A DNA stretch of 64,000 nucleotides from Phyllobacterium sp. T1293 (GTDB lineage Bacteria > Pseudomonadota > Alphaproteobacteria > Rhizobiales > Rhizobiaceae). The stretch spans positions 242,501-306,500 of the forward strand of contig NZ_CP088274.1 of NCBI RefSeq assembly GCF_020731415.2. Direction: 5' to 3'. A program made the translations under genes and the position numbers. The notes under the pieces are model-generated. The model was given only the letters and a program-made list of their open reading frames with translations. It had not been told where the DNA came from and ran no database searches. Positions 1 through 8,269 of this stretch are shown piece after piece; the first letter of the stretch is position 1, and each line of letters opens with the position of its first letter.

Positions 1-86
1 CCGTATTCGCGCAGATTGCCCTTCATCGGCGATCCGTCCGTTTTAGCTTCGGTCTTAGCCGGGGCCGCCGTGTTTTCTATAGTCAT
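1..86 (-). CDS. gguB: Sugar ABC transporter permease GguB, N-terminal fragment (cut by window edge)
   Basis: Only the first 28 codons are inside the window, beginning at an ATG at 86 and running off the left edge. The peptide is a hydrophilic, Ala/Lys/Thr-rich cytoplasmic leader, as expected ahead of the first membrane segment of XylH/MmsB/GguB-type permeases. The identity rests mainly on context: its start codon overlaps the stop of gguA in an ATGA junction, and chvE-gguA-gguB is the known gene order in Agrobacterium and other rhizobia. Translation is probably coupled to gguA. Confidence 0.75.
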   Translation of the reverse strand, partial: MTIENTAAPAKTEAKTDGSPMKGNLREY

Positions 87-1612
87 GATGCTTTCCCTTC
101 AGCACGAATAATGGCGCGCATGATTTTGTCCTGGCTCGCTTCTTTAGCGGGCATTTCACCGACGATCCGGCCCTGGTTCATCACATAAATCCGATCACAG
201 ACGCCGAGCAGCTCTGGCATTTCCGATGAGATCATCAGGACACTTTTGCCTTCACTCACCAACTGGTTGATGATCGAATAAATCTCATATTTTGCGCCGA
301 CATCAATACCGCGCGTTGGCTCATCGAGTATCAAGAGATCAGGGTTGGCAAACAACCACTTTGACAGGACGACCTTCTGCTGGTTGCCACCGGAAAGATT
401 GCCGGTTTTCTGGTAGATGCTGGATGAACGGATATTGGTCTTGCGACGGTATTCATTGGCCACTTTCAATTCGGCCATATCATCCAGCACTCCGCCATGG
501 GATACGCCTTCGAGATTGACGATCGTCGTATTGTGCTTGATGTGGTCAATCAGATTAAGGCCATAGGTCTTGCGATCTTCTGTGACATAGGCAATGCCGT
601 TATCAACAGCCTTACCGATGGTCGAGACATCGACCTTCTTGCCATTGATGAAAACCTCGCCGCTGATCTTGCGGCCATAGGCCTTGCCAAAGACACTCAT
701 GGCAAATTCCGTTCGCCCTGCCCCCATCAGCCCGGCGATACCGACAACCTCGCCCTTGCGGACGTTCAGATTAATGCCATTGATGACAGTTCTGTCACTG
801 TGAACGTGATGATGAACAACCCAGTTCTTCACTTCAAAAACGACTTCGCCAATATTCGGCTCGCGTTGCGGGAAGCGATCGGCGAGTTGACGACCGACCA
901 TGGACGTCACAATCCGATCTTCGGAAATTGCCTCCTTGTCGAGCGTTTCAATGGTCGCCCCATCACGCAGGACCGTGATGCGATCGGCAACTTTGCCAAC
1001 TTCGTTGAGCTTATGGGAAATCAAGATCGATGAAATGCCCTGGGCTTTGAACTCGAGAAGAAGCTCAAGCAATGCATCACTGTCTTTCTCGTTAAGGCTT
1101 GCTGTCGGCTCATCGAGGATGAGAAGCTCGACCTCTTTCGACAATGCCTTGGCAATCTCCACCAACTGCTGTTTGCCGACACCGAGATTGGTGATCAAGG
1201 TTTGCGGATCTTCCTTCAGGCCAACTTTGGCCAGAAGTTCGCGCGTGCGGGTTTCCGCAACATGCCAATCGATGATCCCGAACCGTGCTGGCTCATTGCC
1301 CAGAAAGATATTCTCGGCAATTGACAGGAGAGGAACCAGTGCCAGCTCCTGATGAATGATAATAATGCCCTTTTCTTCGCTGTCACTAATATCGCGAAAA
1401 TGCTGCTCTTCCCCGTTATAGTGAATCTCGCCTTCATAGCTGCCATGCGGATAGACCCCGCTCAGCACTTTCATCAGGGTTGATTTTCCGGCGCCATTCT
1501 CGCCAACAAGCGCGTGAATTTCACCCTTGCGCACGTTGAGATTGACATTGTCGAGCGCTTTCACCCCCGGAAAGGTCTTGGTGATACCGCGCATTTCGAG
1601 GATGGTTTCCAT
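83..1612 (-). CDS. gguA: Multiple-sugar ABC transporter ATP-binding protein GguA (MmsA/XylG type)
   Basis: Double-ABC ATPase of the CUT2 family, 509 residues with the start used here. The first half has a full Walker A (GENGAGKST) and a Walker B ending [10 protein letters not shown]; the second half has the degenerate Walker [10 protein letters not shown], a good signature LSGGNQQK and [10 protein letters not shown], the usual asymmetric pattern of this family. It would energise uptake of the sugars bound by ChvE (galactose, arabinose, xylose, glucose in the Agrobacterium system). The start at 1612 (METILEMRG) is chosen because GAGGG lies five bases upstream; an in-frame ATG at 1624 falls at the ribosome-binding site itself. 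It follows chvE after a hairpin and overlaps gguB by four bases. Confidence 0.93.
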   Translation of the reverse strand: METILEMRGITKTFPGVKALDNVNLNVRKGEIHALVGENGAGKSTLMKVLSGVYPHGSYEGEIHYNGEEQHFRDISDSEEKGIIIIHQELALVPLLSIAENIFLGNEPARFGIIDWHVAETRTRELLAKVGLKEDPQTLITNLGVGKQQLVEIAKALSKEVELLILDEPTASLNEKDSDALLELLLEFKAQGISSILISHKLNEVGKVADRITVLRDGATIETLDKEAISEDRIVTSMVGRQLADRFPQREPNIGEVVFEVKNWVVHHHVHSDRTVINGINLNVRKGEVVGIAGLMGAGRTEFAMSVFGKAYGRKISGEVFINGKKVDVSTIGKAVDNGIAYVTEDRKTYGLNLIDHIKHNTTIVNLEGVSHGGVLDDMAELKVANEYRRKTNIRSSSIYQKTGNLSGGNQQKVVLSKWLFANPDLLILDEPTRGIDVGAKYEIYSIINQLVSEGKSVLMISSEMPELLGVCDRIYVMNQGRIVGEMPAKEASQDKIMRAIIRAEGKAS

Positions 1613-1719
1613 CGGGACCCTCATCGACGCCTCATGGCGTTTCTCTTTGCAATTTATAAAAGGCGCCGCAGTTTGGTACTACCGGAATGTTCATCCGCAG
1701 GGGCCTTGTCGATACAAAC

Positions 1720-1747
1720 AAACCCTGCGCGATCAGGCGCAGGGTTT
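1720..1747 (-). terminator. Hairpin between chvE and gguA (attenuator or 3' stabiliser)
   Basis: Perfect 11-bp inverted repeat, arms 1720-1730 and 1737-1747, with a six-base loop. Read on the minus strand it lies 16 bases after the chvE stop and is followed by GTTTGTTTGTATC, only moderately T-rich. Such hairpins commonly give more binding-protein mRNA than permease/ATPase mRNA by partial termination or 3' protection; that role is inferred. Confidence 0.7.
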
Positions 1748-1763
1748 GCCAGGCTTAAGCGGC

Positions 1764-2825
1764 CTACTTGATCTGTGCTTCGGTATAATAACCGCCACCG
1801 ATCAGGATTTCTTTCCAGTTGGTCTTGTCCACTTCAACCGGCTTCAGAAGATAGGACGGAACAATCTTGACACCGTTATTGTAGGTTTTGGTGTCATTGA
1901 TTTCAGGCTGTTCACCCTTCAGCACCTTGTCGATGAGATTGGATGTAACCTTCGCCAGTTCGCGTGTATCCTTGTAGATCGTCGAGTACTGCTCGCCTGC
2001 GATGATCGACTTCACCGAAGGAACTTCCGCATCCTGTCCTGAAACGAACGGGAATGGCTGGTCCTTTGTTCCGTATCCGACGCCACGCAGCGATGACAGG
2101 ATGCCGATCGACAGACCGTCATAGGGTGACAGAACCGCATTGACCTTCTTGTCCGTATAATAGGCGGAAAGAAGGTTATCCATCCGGGACTGAGCCACAG
2201 CACCGTCCCAACGCAAGGTACCAACCTTGTCCATGCCGGTCTGGCCGGATTGGACAACGAGCTTGCCGCTGTCAATCAAAGGCTGAAGCACGGACATTGC
2301 ACCATTATAAAAGAAGAACGCATTGTTGTCGTCAGGCGAACCACCGAAAAGCTCGATATTGAATGGTCCCTTTGCCTCGGGAAGGCCAAGAGCCTTCACG
2401 AGTGATCCGGCCTGCAGAACGCCAACCTGGAAATTGTCGAATGTCGTATAATAGTCGACATTGCCGGAATCGCGGATGAGACGATCATAGGAAATGACCT
2501 TGATATTCGCATCATGGGCCTGCTGCAGCACATTGGACAGCGTGGTGCCGTCAATTGCTGCAATGACCAGAACTTTTACACCTTTGGTGACCATGTTCTC
2601 GATCTGAGCAAGCTGGTTTGGAATGTCATCTTCTGCATATTGCAGGTCAGTGGTGTAGCCGCGTTCTTTCAGCGCCTTCACCATATTGTCTCCGTCAGCA
2701 ATCCAGCGTGCGGAGGATTTCGTTGGCATCGAAATACCAACCGAGCCCTTGTCCTGGGCAAACCCTTGCGTACCCATCGCGCAAAGCGCGATCAGGCCTG
2801 CAGCAACTACTTTAAGCATTTTCAC
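1764..2825 (-). CDS. chvE: Periplasmic multiple sugar-binding protein ChvE
   Basis: Solute-binding protein of the ribose/xylose-binding (Peripla_BP_4) family, 353 residues, with a signal peptide ending in GFAQ before [17 protein letters not shown]. Long stretches match Agrobacterium ChvE from memory ([48 protein letters not shown]). In Agrobacterium it binds galactose, glucose, arabinose and xylose, feeds GguAB and also presents sugar to VirA. No vir gene is in this window, so only uptake is supported here. Start: GTG at 2825, six bases after GGGAGG; the ATG at 2819 is two codons later. The gene diverges from gguC and has a near-consensus promoter overlapped by a palindrome. Confidence 0.95.
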   Translation of the reverse strand: MKMLKVVAAGLIALCAMGTQGFAQDKGSVGISMPTKSSARWIADGDNMVKALKERGYTTDLQYAEDDIPNQLAQIENMVTKGVKVLVIAAIDGTTLSNVLQQAHDANIKVISYDRLIRDSGNVDYYTTFDNFQVGVLQAGSLVKALGLPEAKGPFNIELFGGSPDDNNAFFFYNGAMSVLQPLIDSGKLVVQSGQTGMDKVGTLRWDGAVAQSRMDNLLSAYYTDKKVNAVLSPYDGLSIGILSSLRGVGYGTKDQPFPFVSGQDAEVPSVKSIIAGEQYSTIYKDTRELAKVTSNLIDKVLKGEQPEINDTKTYNNGVKIVPSYLLKPVEVDKTNWKEILIGGGYYTEAQIK

Positions 2826-3036
2826 TGGTATCCTCCCAATTTCCCTAATGGACGCAACGTTATTCGAGCATGTTTTCCGGGCGGAATCTTTTTTGCTTAT
2901 GCCGCCAGCTCCTCCCAGAGCACGATCCTTACAACACTTAACTGAAAAGTATGACTTTTGGAATAGCTCTTTCAAGGCGAGCTGAAAAGTCTTTTTCCAG
3001 TGATTGGCGACACAGCTAAAACGCCATTTTCCACCG

Positions 3037-3065
3037 TTTACATCGATATAATATTATTATACTAT
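3037..3065 (+). promoter_or_regulatory. Candidate gguC promoter, overlapping the chvE promoter
   Basis: On the plus strand: -35 TTTACA (3037-3042, 5 of 6), 17-bp spacer, -10 TACTAT (3060-3065, 4 of 6). It overlaps the chvE promoter face to face, with the palindrome 3048-3057 inside its spacer. Weaker than the chvE promoter. Confidence 0.5.
3048..3057. promoter_or_regulatory. Palindromic operator candidate ATAATATTAT (chvE/gguC)
   Basis: Perfect 10-bp palindrome ATAATATTAT at the chvE -10 and within the putative gguC spacer. The same 10-mer occurs at 5831-5840 just upstream of the neighbouring GntR/FCD regulator, which suggests it is that regulator's binding site and that the regulator also controls itself. 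Confidence 0.6.
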
Positions 3066-3084
3066 TTTTCGAAATTATTGGCAA
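3056..3084 (-). promoter_or_regulatory. chvE promoter
   Basis: On the minus strand: -35 TTGCCA (3079-3084, 5 of 6 to consensus), a 17-bp spacer, and -10 TATAAT (3056-3061, 6 of 6). The last two bases of the -10 are shared with the ATAATATTAT palindrome, so a bound regulator would block RNA polymerase. Confidence 0.75.
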
Positions 3085-3142
3085 AAGGTCAAGAATGAAG
3101 TGAAGTTACCTGCTTCACTCGATGTTTCCCGGGAGGATAGAC

Positions 3143-4135
3143 GTGAATCTGGTTCAGTTGCTCAATGCCAATGGAAAGAGGCAGGTTGCCGCGCGCGTAG
3201 ATGGCGCATTCCGGCACGTAAAGCGGACGAAATCCATTCTGGAGTTGGCTCACGCCGCAATCGAAGCGAAATCCAGTCTTGCCAAGATCGTTGAAGAACG
3301 CGGACTGGGCAAGGTGCTCGACGTTGAGGCTGCCTATGCCGAAGGACGCCTGCTTTCACCCATTGATACGCACGATCCAGCGCACATCCATTTGACCGGA
3401 ACAGGTCTCACGCATCTTGGCTCGGCTGCAACGCGCGATGCCATGCATCGCAAGATCGACGACGCCAAGGAAGAGGCCCTGACGGACTCGATGAAGATGT
3501 TCCGCATGGGCCTTGAAGGCGGCAAACCCAAAAAAGGTCAGACCGGTGTGCAGCCTGAATGGTTCTACAAGGGTAATGGTACAGTGCTCGCAGGTCCCGG
3601 CCAACCGCTTTTATCTCCAGCCTTTGCTGAGGATGCCGGGGAAGAACCTGAGATTGCCGGTGTTTATGTTATCGGTCCTGACGGCTCGCCTTTTCGCATT
3701 GGCTTTGCGCTGGCAAATGAATTCTCCGATCATGTCACCGAACGCGTCAATTATCTCTTTCTCGCCCATTCCAAACTACGTCCCTGCTCGCTGGGACCGG
3801 AATTGATTGTGGGTGATTTGCCTGCAGATATCCGTGGCAGTTCGCGTATTCTACGCAAGGGTAAGGTGATCTGGGAAAAGCCATTTCTATCGGGTGAAGA
3901 CAACATGTCCCACACAATAGCCAATCTCGAGCATCATCATTTCAAATACTCGCTATTCCGGCAGCCCGGCGATGTCCATGTCCACATGTTCGGGACCGCT
4001 ACACTGTCTTTCGCCGATGGTATCAAGGCGGAGAATGGCGATGTTTTTGAAATCGAAGCGCCCGCGTTTGGTTTGCCTTTACGCAATCCGCTGAAGGTGG
4101 AAAAGCCAGTCAAGGTAAAGGTGACAACACTTTAA
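3143..4135 (+). CDS. gguC: GguC / AraD1-family FAH-fold protein (putative 2-keto-3-deoxy sugar-acid dehydratase)
   Basis: 330 residues of the fumarylacetoacetate hydrolase (FAH) superfamily, in the GguC/AraD1 group that accompanies ChvE-GguAB in rhizobia. FAH-fold members of sugar pathways remove water from 2-keto-3-deoxy pentonates; that activity is inferred for this protein, not shown. Visible family features are a C-terminal half with conserved acidic metal-binding segments (GEDNMSHTIANLEHHHF, DVHVHMFGTATLSF). The start is GTG at 3143, six bases after GGGAGG; an upstream in-frame ATG at 3122 overlaps that ribosome-binding site and is rejected. Divergent from chvE and followed 55 bases later by a sugar dehydrogenase, giving uptake, oxidation and dehydration in one locus. 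Confidence 0.85.
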   Translation: MNLVQLLNANGKRQVAARVDGAFRHVKRTKSILELAHAAIEAKSSLAKIVEERGLGKVLDVEAAYAEGRLLSPIDTHDPAHIHLTGTGLTHLGSAATRDAMHRKIDDAKEEALTDSMKMFRMGLEGGKPKKGQTGVQPEWFYKGNGTVLAGPGQPLLSPAFAEDAGEEPEIAGVYVIGPDGSPFRIGFALANEFSDHVTERVNYLFLAHSKLRPCSLGPELIVGDLPADIRGSSRILRKGKVIWEKPFLSGEDNMSHTIANLEHHHFKYSLFRQPGDVHVHMFGTATLSFADGIKAENGDVFEIEAPAFGLPLRNPLKVEKPVKVKVTTL

Positions 4136-4190
4136 GCGATCAAGCTGCCAGCCAGTTTCCCTTTTTACCATCGTAACAATGGTGTCAGCT

Positions 4191-4967
4191 ATGACAAATA
4201 CATCACCCGTTTTCGCGCGCTATCCCGGCCTTGTCGACAAGCCCGTCTTTGTATCAGGCGGCGCAACAGGAATTGGCGAGATGATTGTGCGTGCCTTTGC
4301 GGCGGAAGGTGCCAAGGTGGGATTTGTCGATCTTGCCGAGGCGGAAGGTAAGACGCTGGCGGAGGAGCTGAACACATACGGAGGCAAGGTAACGTTTCGT
4401 GCTGTCGACATTACGAATATCAGCGCCTACCAAAAGATCATCCGGGAAATCGAGGAGATGCAGGGCGCTGCAACCGTGCTTATCAACAATGCGGCCAACG
4501 ATACACGGCATGACTGGCGCGAGGTAACACCGGATTATTTCGACCAGCGTATTGCTGTAAACCTGCGCCATATGTTCTTCGCCATTCAGGCAGTTGCACC
4601 CGCAATGATCAAGTCTGGTGGTGGTTCGATCATCAATTTCGGCTCCGTGGGCTGGATGATGGCCTCCGGCGGATATCCCGGTTATGCCTCAGCCAAGTCG
4701 GCCGTCCACGGCATGACCCGCTCCTTCGCCCGTGACTTGGGCAAGCACGGTATCCGGGTCAATACGTTGGTGCCAGGCTGGGTGATGACCAGGCGTCAGC
4801 TTGATCTATGGGTTGACGATGCAGCGAATGAATTGATCGACCGCAGCCAGTGTCTTGCCGGGCGCCTCCTGCCTGAAGACATAGCCCGCATGGCTCTCTT
4901 CCTTGCCTCAGATGATTCGAAAATGTGCTCGGCGCAGAATTTTATCGTCGATGGTGGCTGGGTCTGA
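4191..4967 (+). CDS. SDR sugar 1-dehydrogenase (Caulobacter XylB-like, pentose/galactose dehydrogenase)
   Basis: Classical short-chain dehydrogenase/reductase, 258 residues. It has the NAD(P)-binding SGGATGIG, the NNA motif, an active-site Ser (NFGSVG), YASAK with the catalytic Tyr and Lys, and the C-terminal VDGGWV. The stretches NNAANDTRHDW, VNLRHM and QCLAGR resemble Caulobacter D-xylose 1-dehydrogenase XylB as I remember it, so oxidation of an aldose such as xylose, arabinose or galactose to its lactone is likely. Exact substrate unknown. Start: an in-frame ATG at 4179 exists, but the one at 4191 has a weak GGTG six bases upstream. Lies downstream of gguC on the same strand and converges with the GntR regulator gene. 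Confidence 0.8.
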   Translation: MTNTSPVFARYPGLVDKPVFVSGGATGIGEMIVRAFAAEGAKVGFVDLAEAEGKTLAEELNTYGGKVTFRAVDITNISAYQKIIREIEEMQGAATVLINNAANDTRHDWREVTPDYFDQRIAVNLRHMFFAIQAVAPAMIKSGGGSIINFGSVGWMMASGGYPGYASAKSAVHGMTRSFARDLGKHGIRVNTLVPGWVMTRRQLDLWVDDAANELIDRSQCLAGRLLPEDIARMALFLASDDSKMCSAQNFIVDGGWV

Positions 4968-4974
4968 TCTCAGA

Positions 4975-5721
4975 TTAATCCGGGCTTGAAGCAGCAAGTA
5001 CACGCTCGGCACCATCCTGAATGACGCCGCGCATGGCTTCTTTGGCAGCCACAACATTCCGGTCCCTGATGGCGTCGGCTATGGCTTTGTGCCGCGCAAC
5101 GGAATGCATGTGGCGTTCGGAATTTGGTATGGGGGAGCTGATCGTGAACGTTGTCACCAGAGCCACTTCGATCAGGGCGCTGATGGACCGCATGAACGGA
5201 TTGCCGGAGGCTTCAGCAATGGCAATATGAAACTGCAGATCACTATGAACAAAATGAGCAGGCGTTTCCCGTGCGCTGCCCATTTCATCAACCCATTCGT
5301 AGAGTTTTTGGAGCTGTGCATCGGTTCGCCGTAAACAGGCAAGACCGGCGGCCTCGGGCTCCAGCGCCAACCGCATTTCGACAATGCTGGACAAAAAATT
5401 GGCACTGGCTCCAGCTTCGAAATGCCAGACAAGAATATCTGGGTCAAAGAGGTTCCAGTTCGACCGCTCCAATACCCGTGTGCCAATCTTGGCCTTGGGT
5501 TGAATGAGCCCTTTCGCCGCCAATGTTTTTAACGCCTCGCGCAGGACAGTTCTGGATACGCCAAAGCGTTCAAGCAGTTCCGCATCTCCCGGCAGAATGC
5601 TGTTTTCGGGATAGGAACCATTGACGATCCGCAGGCCAAGATCACGCATGACATGTCCGTGATGCGTGCGCGAATGGCCCGCAGTGCGAAAATCATAATT
5701 GCTGAGTTTGTTTTCTACCAA
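4975..5721 (-). CDS. GntR-family (FCD) transcriptional regulator of the chvE/gguC locus
   Basis: FadR-subfamily regulator: an N-terminal winged helix (ERFGVSRTVLREALKTLAAKG) followed by an all-helical FCD ligand-binding domain with histidines typical of the metal site (HSDLQFHIAIAEASGNP, HMHSVARHKAI). Such regulators of sugar pathways usually bind a sugar or sugar acid and release DNA; inferred here. The start is uncertain: TTG at 5721 has AGGG six bases upstream and gives a normal 248-residue protein; a GTG at 5823 would add 34 atypical residues. It converges on the sugar dehydrogenase, and its upstream palindrome ATAATATTAT is repeated at the chvE/gguC promoters. Confidence 0.82.
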   Translation of the reverse strand: MVENKLSNYDFRTAGHSRTHHGHVMRDLGLRIVNGSYPENSILPGDAELLERFGVSRTVLREALKTLAAKGLIQPKAKIGTRVLERSNWNLFDPDILVWHFEAGASANFLSSIVEMRLALEPEAAGLACLRRTDAQLQKLYEWVDEMGSARETPAHFVHSDLQFHIAIAEASGNPFMRSISALIEVALVTTFTISSPIPNSERHMHSVARHKAIADAIRDRNVVAAKEAMRGVIQDGAERVLAASSPD

Positions 5722-5829
5722 GTGTATCCCTGCGACTGGTGGTTGCTTCTCATTGCAGAAGCAAATATTGGTCAATCCACTCAATATGCGGACGCAATCT
5801 ACTTCGCCAGTCCCTCCCTTCACATCATT

Positions 5830-5841
5830 TATAATATTATA
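5830..5841. promoter_or_regulatory. Palindrome TATAATATTATA upstream of gntR
   Basis: Perfect 12-bp palindrome containing the same ATAATATTAT core seen at the chvE -10. It lies between the AraC gene stop (5889) and the GntR gene, consistent with autoregulation. Confidence 0.55.
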
Positions 5842-5888
5842 TGATCAATAACAATTCTCATTATTAACTAGCCACGCTCCGGCTGGCC

Positions 5889-6818
5889 TTATGGCAGATT
5901 CTGTATTCCGGATAGGGTACTGCTTAATTGCCCCCCACTGCGCATATCGCGGCGAAAATCTGATGGAGACATGCCTGCGATATTACGGAAGGATTTGTTG
6001 AAGGCGCTGAGCGAGCCAAACCCGCTATCCATCGCGACCTGCAGGACATTCGCCCCGTCCCGTAGCAGCATCGCCTGTGCATAGGACAGCCGCAGCAAAC
6101 TGACATAATTGTTCAGTGTCATCCCGGTAGATTTTTTGAAAACATTCATTGCATATTTGGGATGAACGCCCGCCGAAGTGGCAATATCGACTGAGTCAAT
6201 ATCGTGCATGAAGTTACCCGCAATGAAATCACACATCCTCGCGACCACGCGGGACGACTGCTGGCTCGACTGTTCGCCAGAAGAATGCGCCCGGCAATCC
6301 GGCAACATCTTATATGGTTCGAACCCGACACGTTCGATCCGCAGTAATAATTCATTGACCGCATGTTCCGCCTTCACAGGATCGCCTGACCGGGCATAGC
6401 TATACCAACGCGCAAAATTCTCCTTGTCTGCAGCGTCGGTCGCAGATGTCACCAATGTTGCTCCCTGCATCAATTGGCTGGGAACGCTTTCCGGCAAACG
6501 CATACGAAAGAAATGCACGAGGGGCAGGTGCGCACCTGCATAAATTGAATCGTCAGATGAATCATCCATCTGGTGAGGCTGACCACCCCAGAACAGGCAC
6601 ATATCCCCCGCATTAAGTTGGATTGCGTGATCATTCATCCGATAATGTACTGAGCCGCGTATTATATAATTGATTTCGACCTGTGCATGCCAATGGGGCA
6701 TGGCCATAACAGGCGGGTGATTGTGAAACATTTGCAGAGCCGTCGGCAGGCCTTCGACACTGCTCGCGCCCGGCTGATAGATCGGCCTGTCTCCCATCTT
6801 ACTTTCCGCCCAATTCAT
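5889..6818 (-). CDS. AraC-family transcriptional regulator
   Basis: 309 residues: an N-terminal cupin-like sensor (MPHWHAQVEINYIIRGSVHYR) and a C-terminal pair of helix-turn-helix motifs (SVDIATSAGVHPKYAMNVFKK; VLQVAMDSGFGSLSAFNKSFR), the usual AraC layout. The start at 6818 (MNWAESK) is preceded by AAGGGA; the longer frame to 6971 would run into the divergent gene and has no ribosome-binding site. It diverges from the CUT1 sugar importer at 6905 with only 86 bp between them, so it is the likely activator of that operon, sensing an imported sugar or derivative. Confidence 0.85.
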   Translation of the reverse strand: MNWAESKMGDRPIYQPGASSVEGLPTALQMFHNHPPVMAMPHWHAQVEINYIIRGSVHYRMNDHAIQLNAGDMCLFWGGQPHQMDDSSDDSIYAGAHLPLVHFFRMRLPESVPSQLMQGATLVTSATDAADKENFARWYSYARSGDPVKAEHAVNELLLRIERVGFEPYKMLPDCRAHSSGEQSSQQSSRVVARMCDFIAGNFMHDIDSVDIATSAGVHPKYAMNVFKKSTGMTLNNYVSLLRLSYAQAMLLRDGANVLQVAMDSGFGSLSAFNKSFRNIAGMSPSDFRRDMRSGGQLSSTLSGIQNLP

Positions 6819-6904
6819 ATTCCCTTTATGGGAGACACACGCTCCCTTGTCGCTAGTGTAGCCATGTTCGCAAAGAACGGGCAATTGAAAAGGGAGGATT
6901 TTCA

Positions 6905-8185
6905 ATGGGCTGTAAATTTCTTGGCGCGACGGCACTTGTCGCAGCATGGGCTTTGGGTTCTGCACCGGCACTGGCCCAGCCTACCGAAATCACCATCTGG
7001 AGCTGGAATGTTGCGGCGTCTTCGCTGAAGTCAACAGTCGAGGGCTTCAACAAGCAGTTTCCTGACATAAAGGTGAATGTACAGGATCTGGGTAATCAGC
7101 AGGTCTTCGACAAGACGCTTGCGGCATGCGCTGCGGGCGGCGACGGTTTGCCCGATATCGTGACAATCGAGAACTTCGAGGCCGAGATTTTCTGGAACCG
7201 TTTTCCCGATTGTTTCGCCAATCTGAAGGATCTTGGTTACACCAGTGAAATTCAGTCCAAATTCCCGGAATTCAAGCGCACTGAACTTGAGGTCGGCGAT
7301 GTTGCCTATGCCATGCCATGGGACTCCGGCCCTGTTGCCGTTTTCTACCGGCGTGACTTTTACGAGAAGGCAGGCATTGACCCTAAAAGCGTAAAATCAT
7401 GGGATGATTTCATAGCTGCCGGCAAGAAAATCGCAGCCGCCAATCCGGGCGTTGTCATGGCGCAGGCAGATTTCAATGGTGACAGCGAATGGTTCCGCAT
7501 GATCTCCAATGAACAGGGGTGCGGATACTTTTCAACCGATGGCCAGACCATCACGATCAACCAACCCGCGTGCGTTGCCACGCTGGATAAGATCAAGCAG
7601 ATGAAAGATGCCGGAACCCTGACGGCAGCCAATTGGGACGAAAAGGTACAATCCAACACAGCGGGTACCGTCGCCAGTCAGGTTTATGGTGGCTGGTATG
7701 AAGGTACTGTCCGCACCAATTCCCCCAAACTTGCGGGCAAATGGGGCGTCTATCTTATGCCAAGTCTCACCGCCGATGGCCCGCATGCGGCCAATCTTGG
7801 TGGCTCGTCACTGGCAATCAGCAACGGCTCCCAGCACAAGGAAGCGGCCTGGACCTATCTGAATTACGCACTTGGTACAGATGAAGGGCAGATCGCGATG
7901 CTCAAGAGTTTCGGTCTGGTGCCATCGCTTCTCAGTGCGGAGAAGCAACCCTTCGTTTCCGAGCCACAGCCCTATTGGGATGGTCAGGCTGTTTGGGCTG
8001 ACATTCTCGGCACATTGCCAAAGGTCGTGGCAAGCCGTGGCACTGCATTCCAGAGCGACGCAGATGGTATCTACAAGGCGACTCAAACCAAATATTTCGC
8101 CGGAGGATATCCAGACGCCAAAGCGGCACTCGACGACGCGGCAAACCAGATCGCATCGGCAACAGGACTGCCAATCGCTCAATAA
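6905..8185 (+). CDS. CUT1 sugar ABC transporter substrate-binding protein
   Basis: Family 1 extracellular solute-binding protein, 426 residues. A hydrophobic signal peptide (ATALVAAWALGSAPALAQ) precedes a MalE-type fold opening EITIWSWNVAASSLKSTVEGF. GGGAGG sits seven bases before the ATG. Ligand unknown: the downstream oxidoreductase fusion and isomerase-like TIM barrel point to a sugar, sugar alcohol or cyclitol. First gene of an operon running to 13949; separated from the permease genes by an 11-bp perfect hairpin. Confidence 0.88.
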   Translation: MGCKFLGATALVAAWALGSAPALAQPTEITIWSWNVAASSLKSTVEGFNKQFPDIKVNVQDLGNQQVFDKTLAACAAGGDGLPDIVTIENFEAEIFWNRFPDCFANLKDLGYTSEIQSKFPEFKRTELEVGDVAYAMPWDSGPVAVFYRRDFYEKAGIDPKSVKSWDDFIAAGKKIAAANPGVVMAQADFNGDSEWFRMISNEQGCGYFSTDGQTITINQPACVATLDKIKQMKDAGTLTAANWDEKVQSNTAGTVASQVYGGWYEGTVRTNSPKLAGKWGVYLMPSLTADGPHAANLGGSSLAISNGSQHKEAAWTYLNYALGTDEGQIAMLKSFGLVPSLLSAEKQPFVSEPQPYWDGQAVWADILGTLPKVVASRGTAFQSDADGIYKATQTKYFAGGYPDAKAALDDAANQIASATGLPIAQ

Positions 8186-8189
8186 GCTC

Positions 8190-8225
8190 AATGCCGGATA
8201 CGCATGGGAGCGCCTATCCGGCATT
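8190..8225 (+). terminator. Hairpin after the binding-protein gene
   Basis: Perfect 11-bp inverted repeat (8190-8200 with 8215-8225, 14-base loop), starting two bases after the stop of the binding-protein gene. It has no T-run, so it more likely protects the upstream mRNA or partly attenuates than fully terminates. Confidence 0.65.
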
Positions 8226-8269
8226 CAGGTGGAAGACCTGACTGGCTTGATCGTCGTGGAGGATAATTG

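Larger units (their letters stand above)
2826..3142. other. chvE-gguC divergent intergenic region (317 bp)
   Basis: AT-rich control region between the divergent chvE and gguC genes. It holds the two promoter candidates and the palindrome listed separately. The chvE leader is long (about 220 bases from the -10 to the GTG) and I see no gene, riboswitch or strong hairpin in it. Confidence 0.7.

Noticed and set aside
1764..2825. ChvE as evidence for a virulence (vir) system
   Set aside because: chvE homologues are common sugar-binding proteins in rhizobia and relatives; no virA/virG or T-DNA genes are in the window.
6661..6674. ATTATATAAT palindrome as a regulator site
   Set aside because: It lies within the AraC coding sequence and differs from the ATAATATTAT core.
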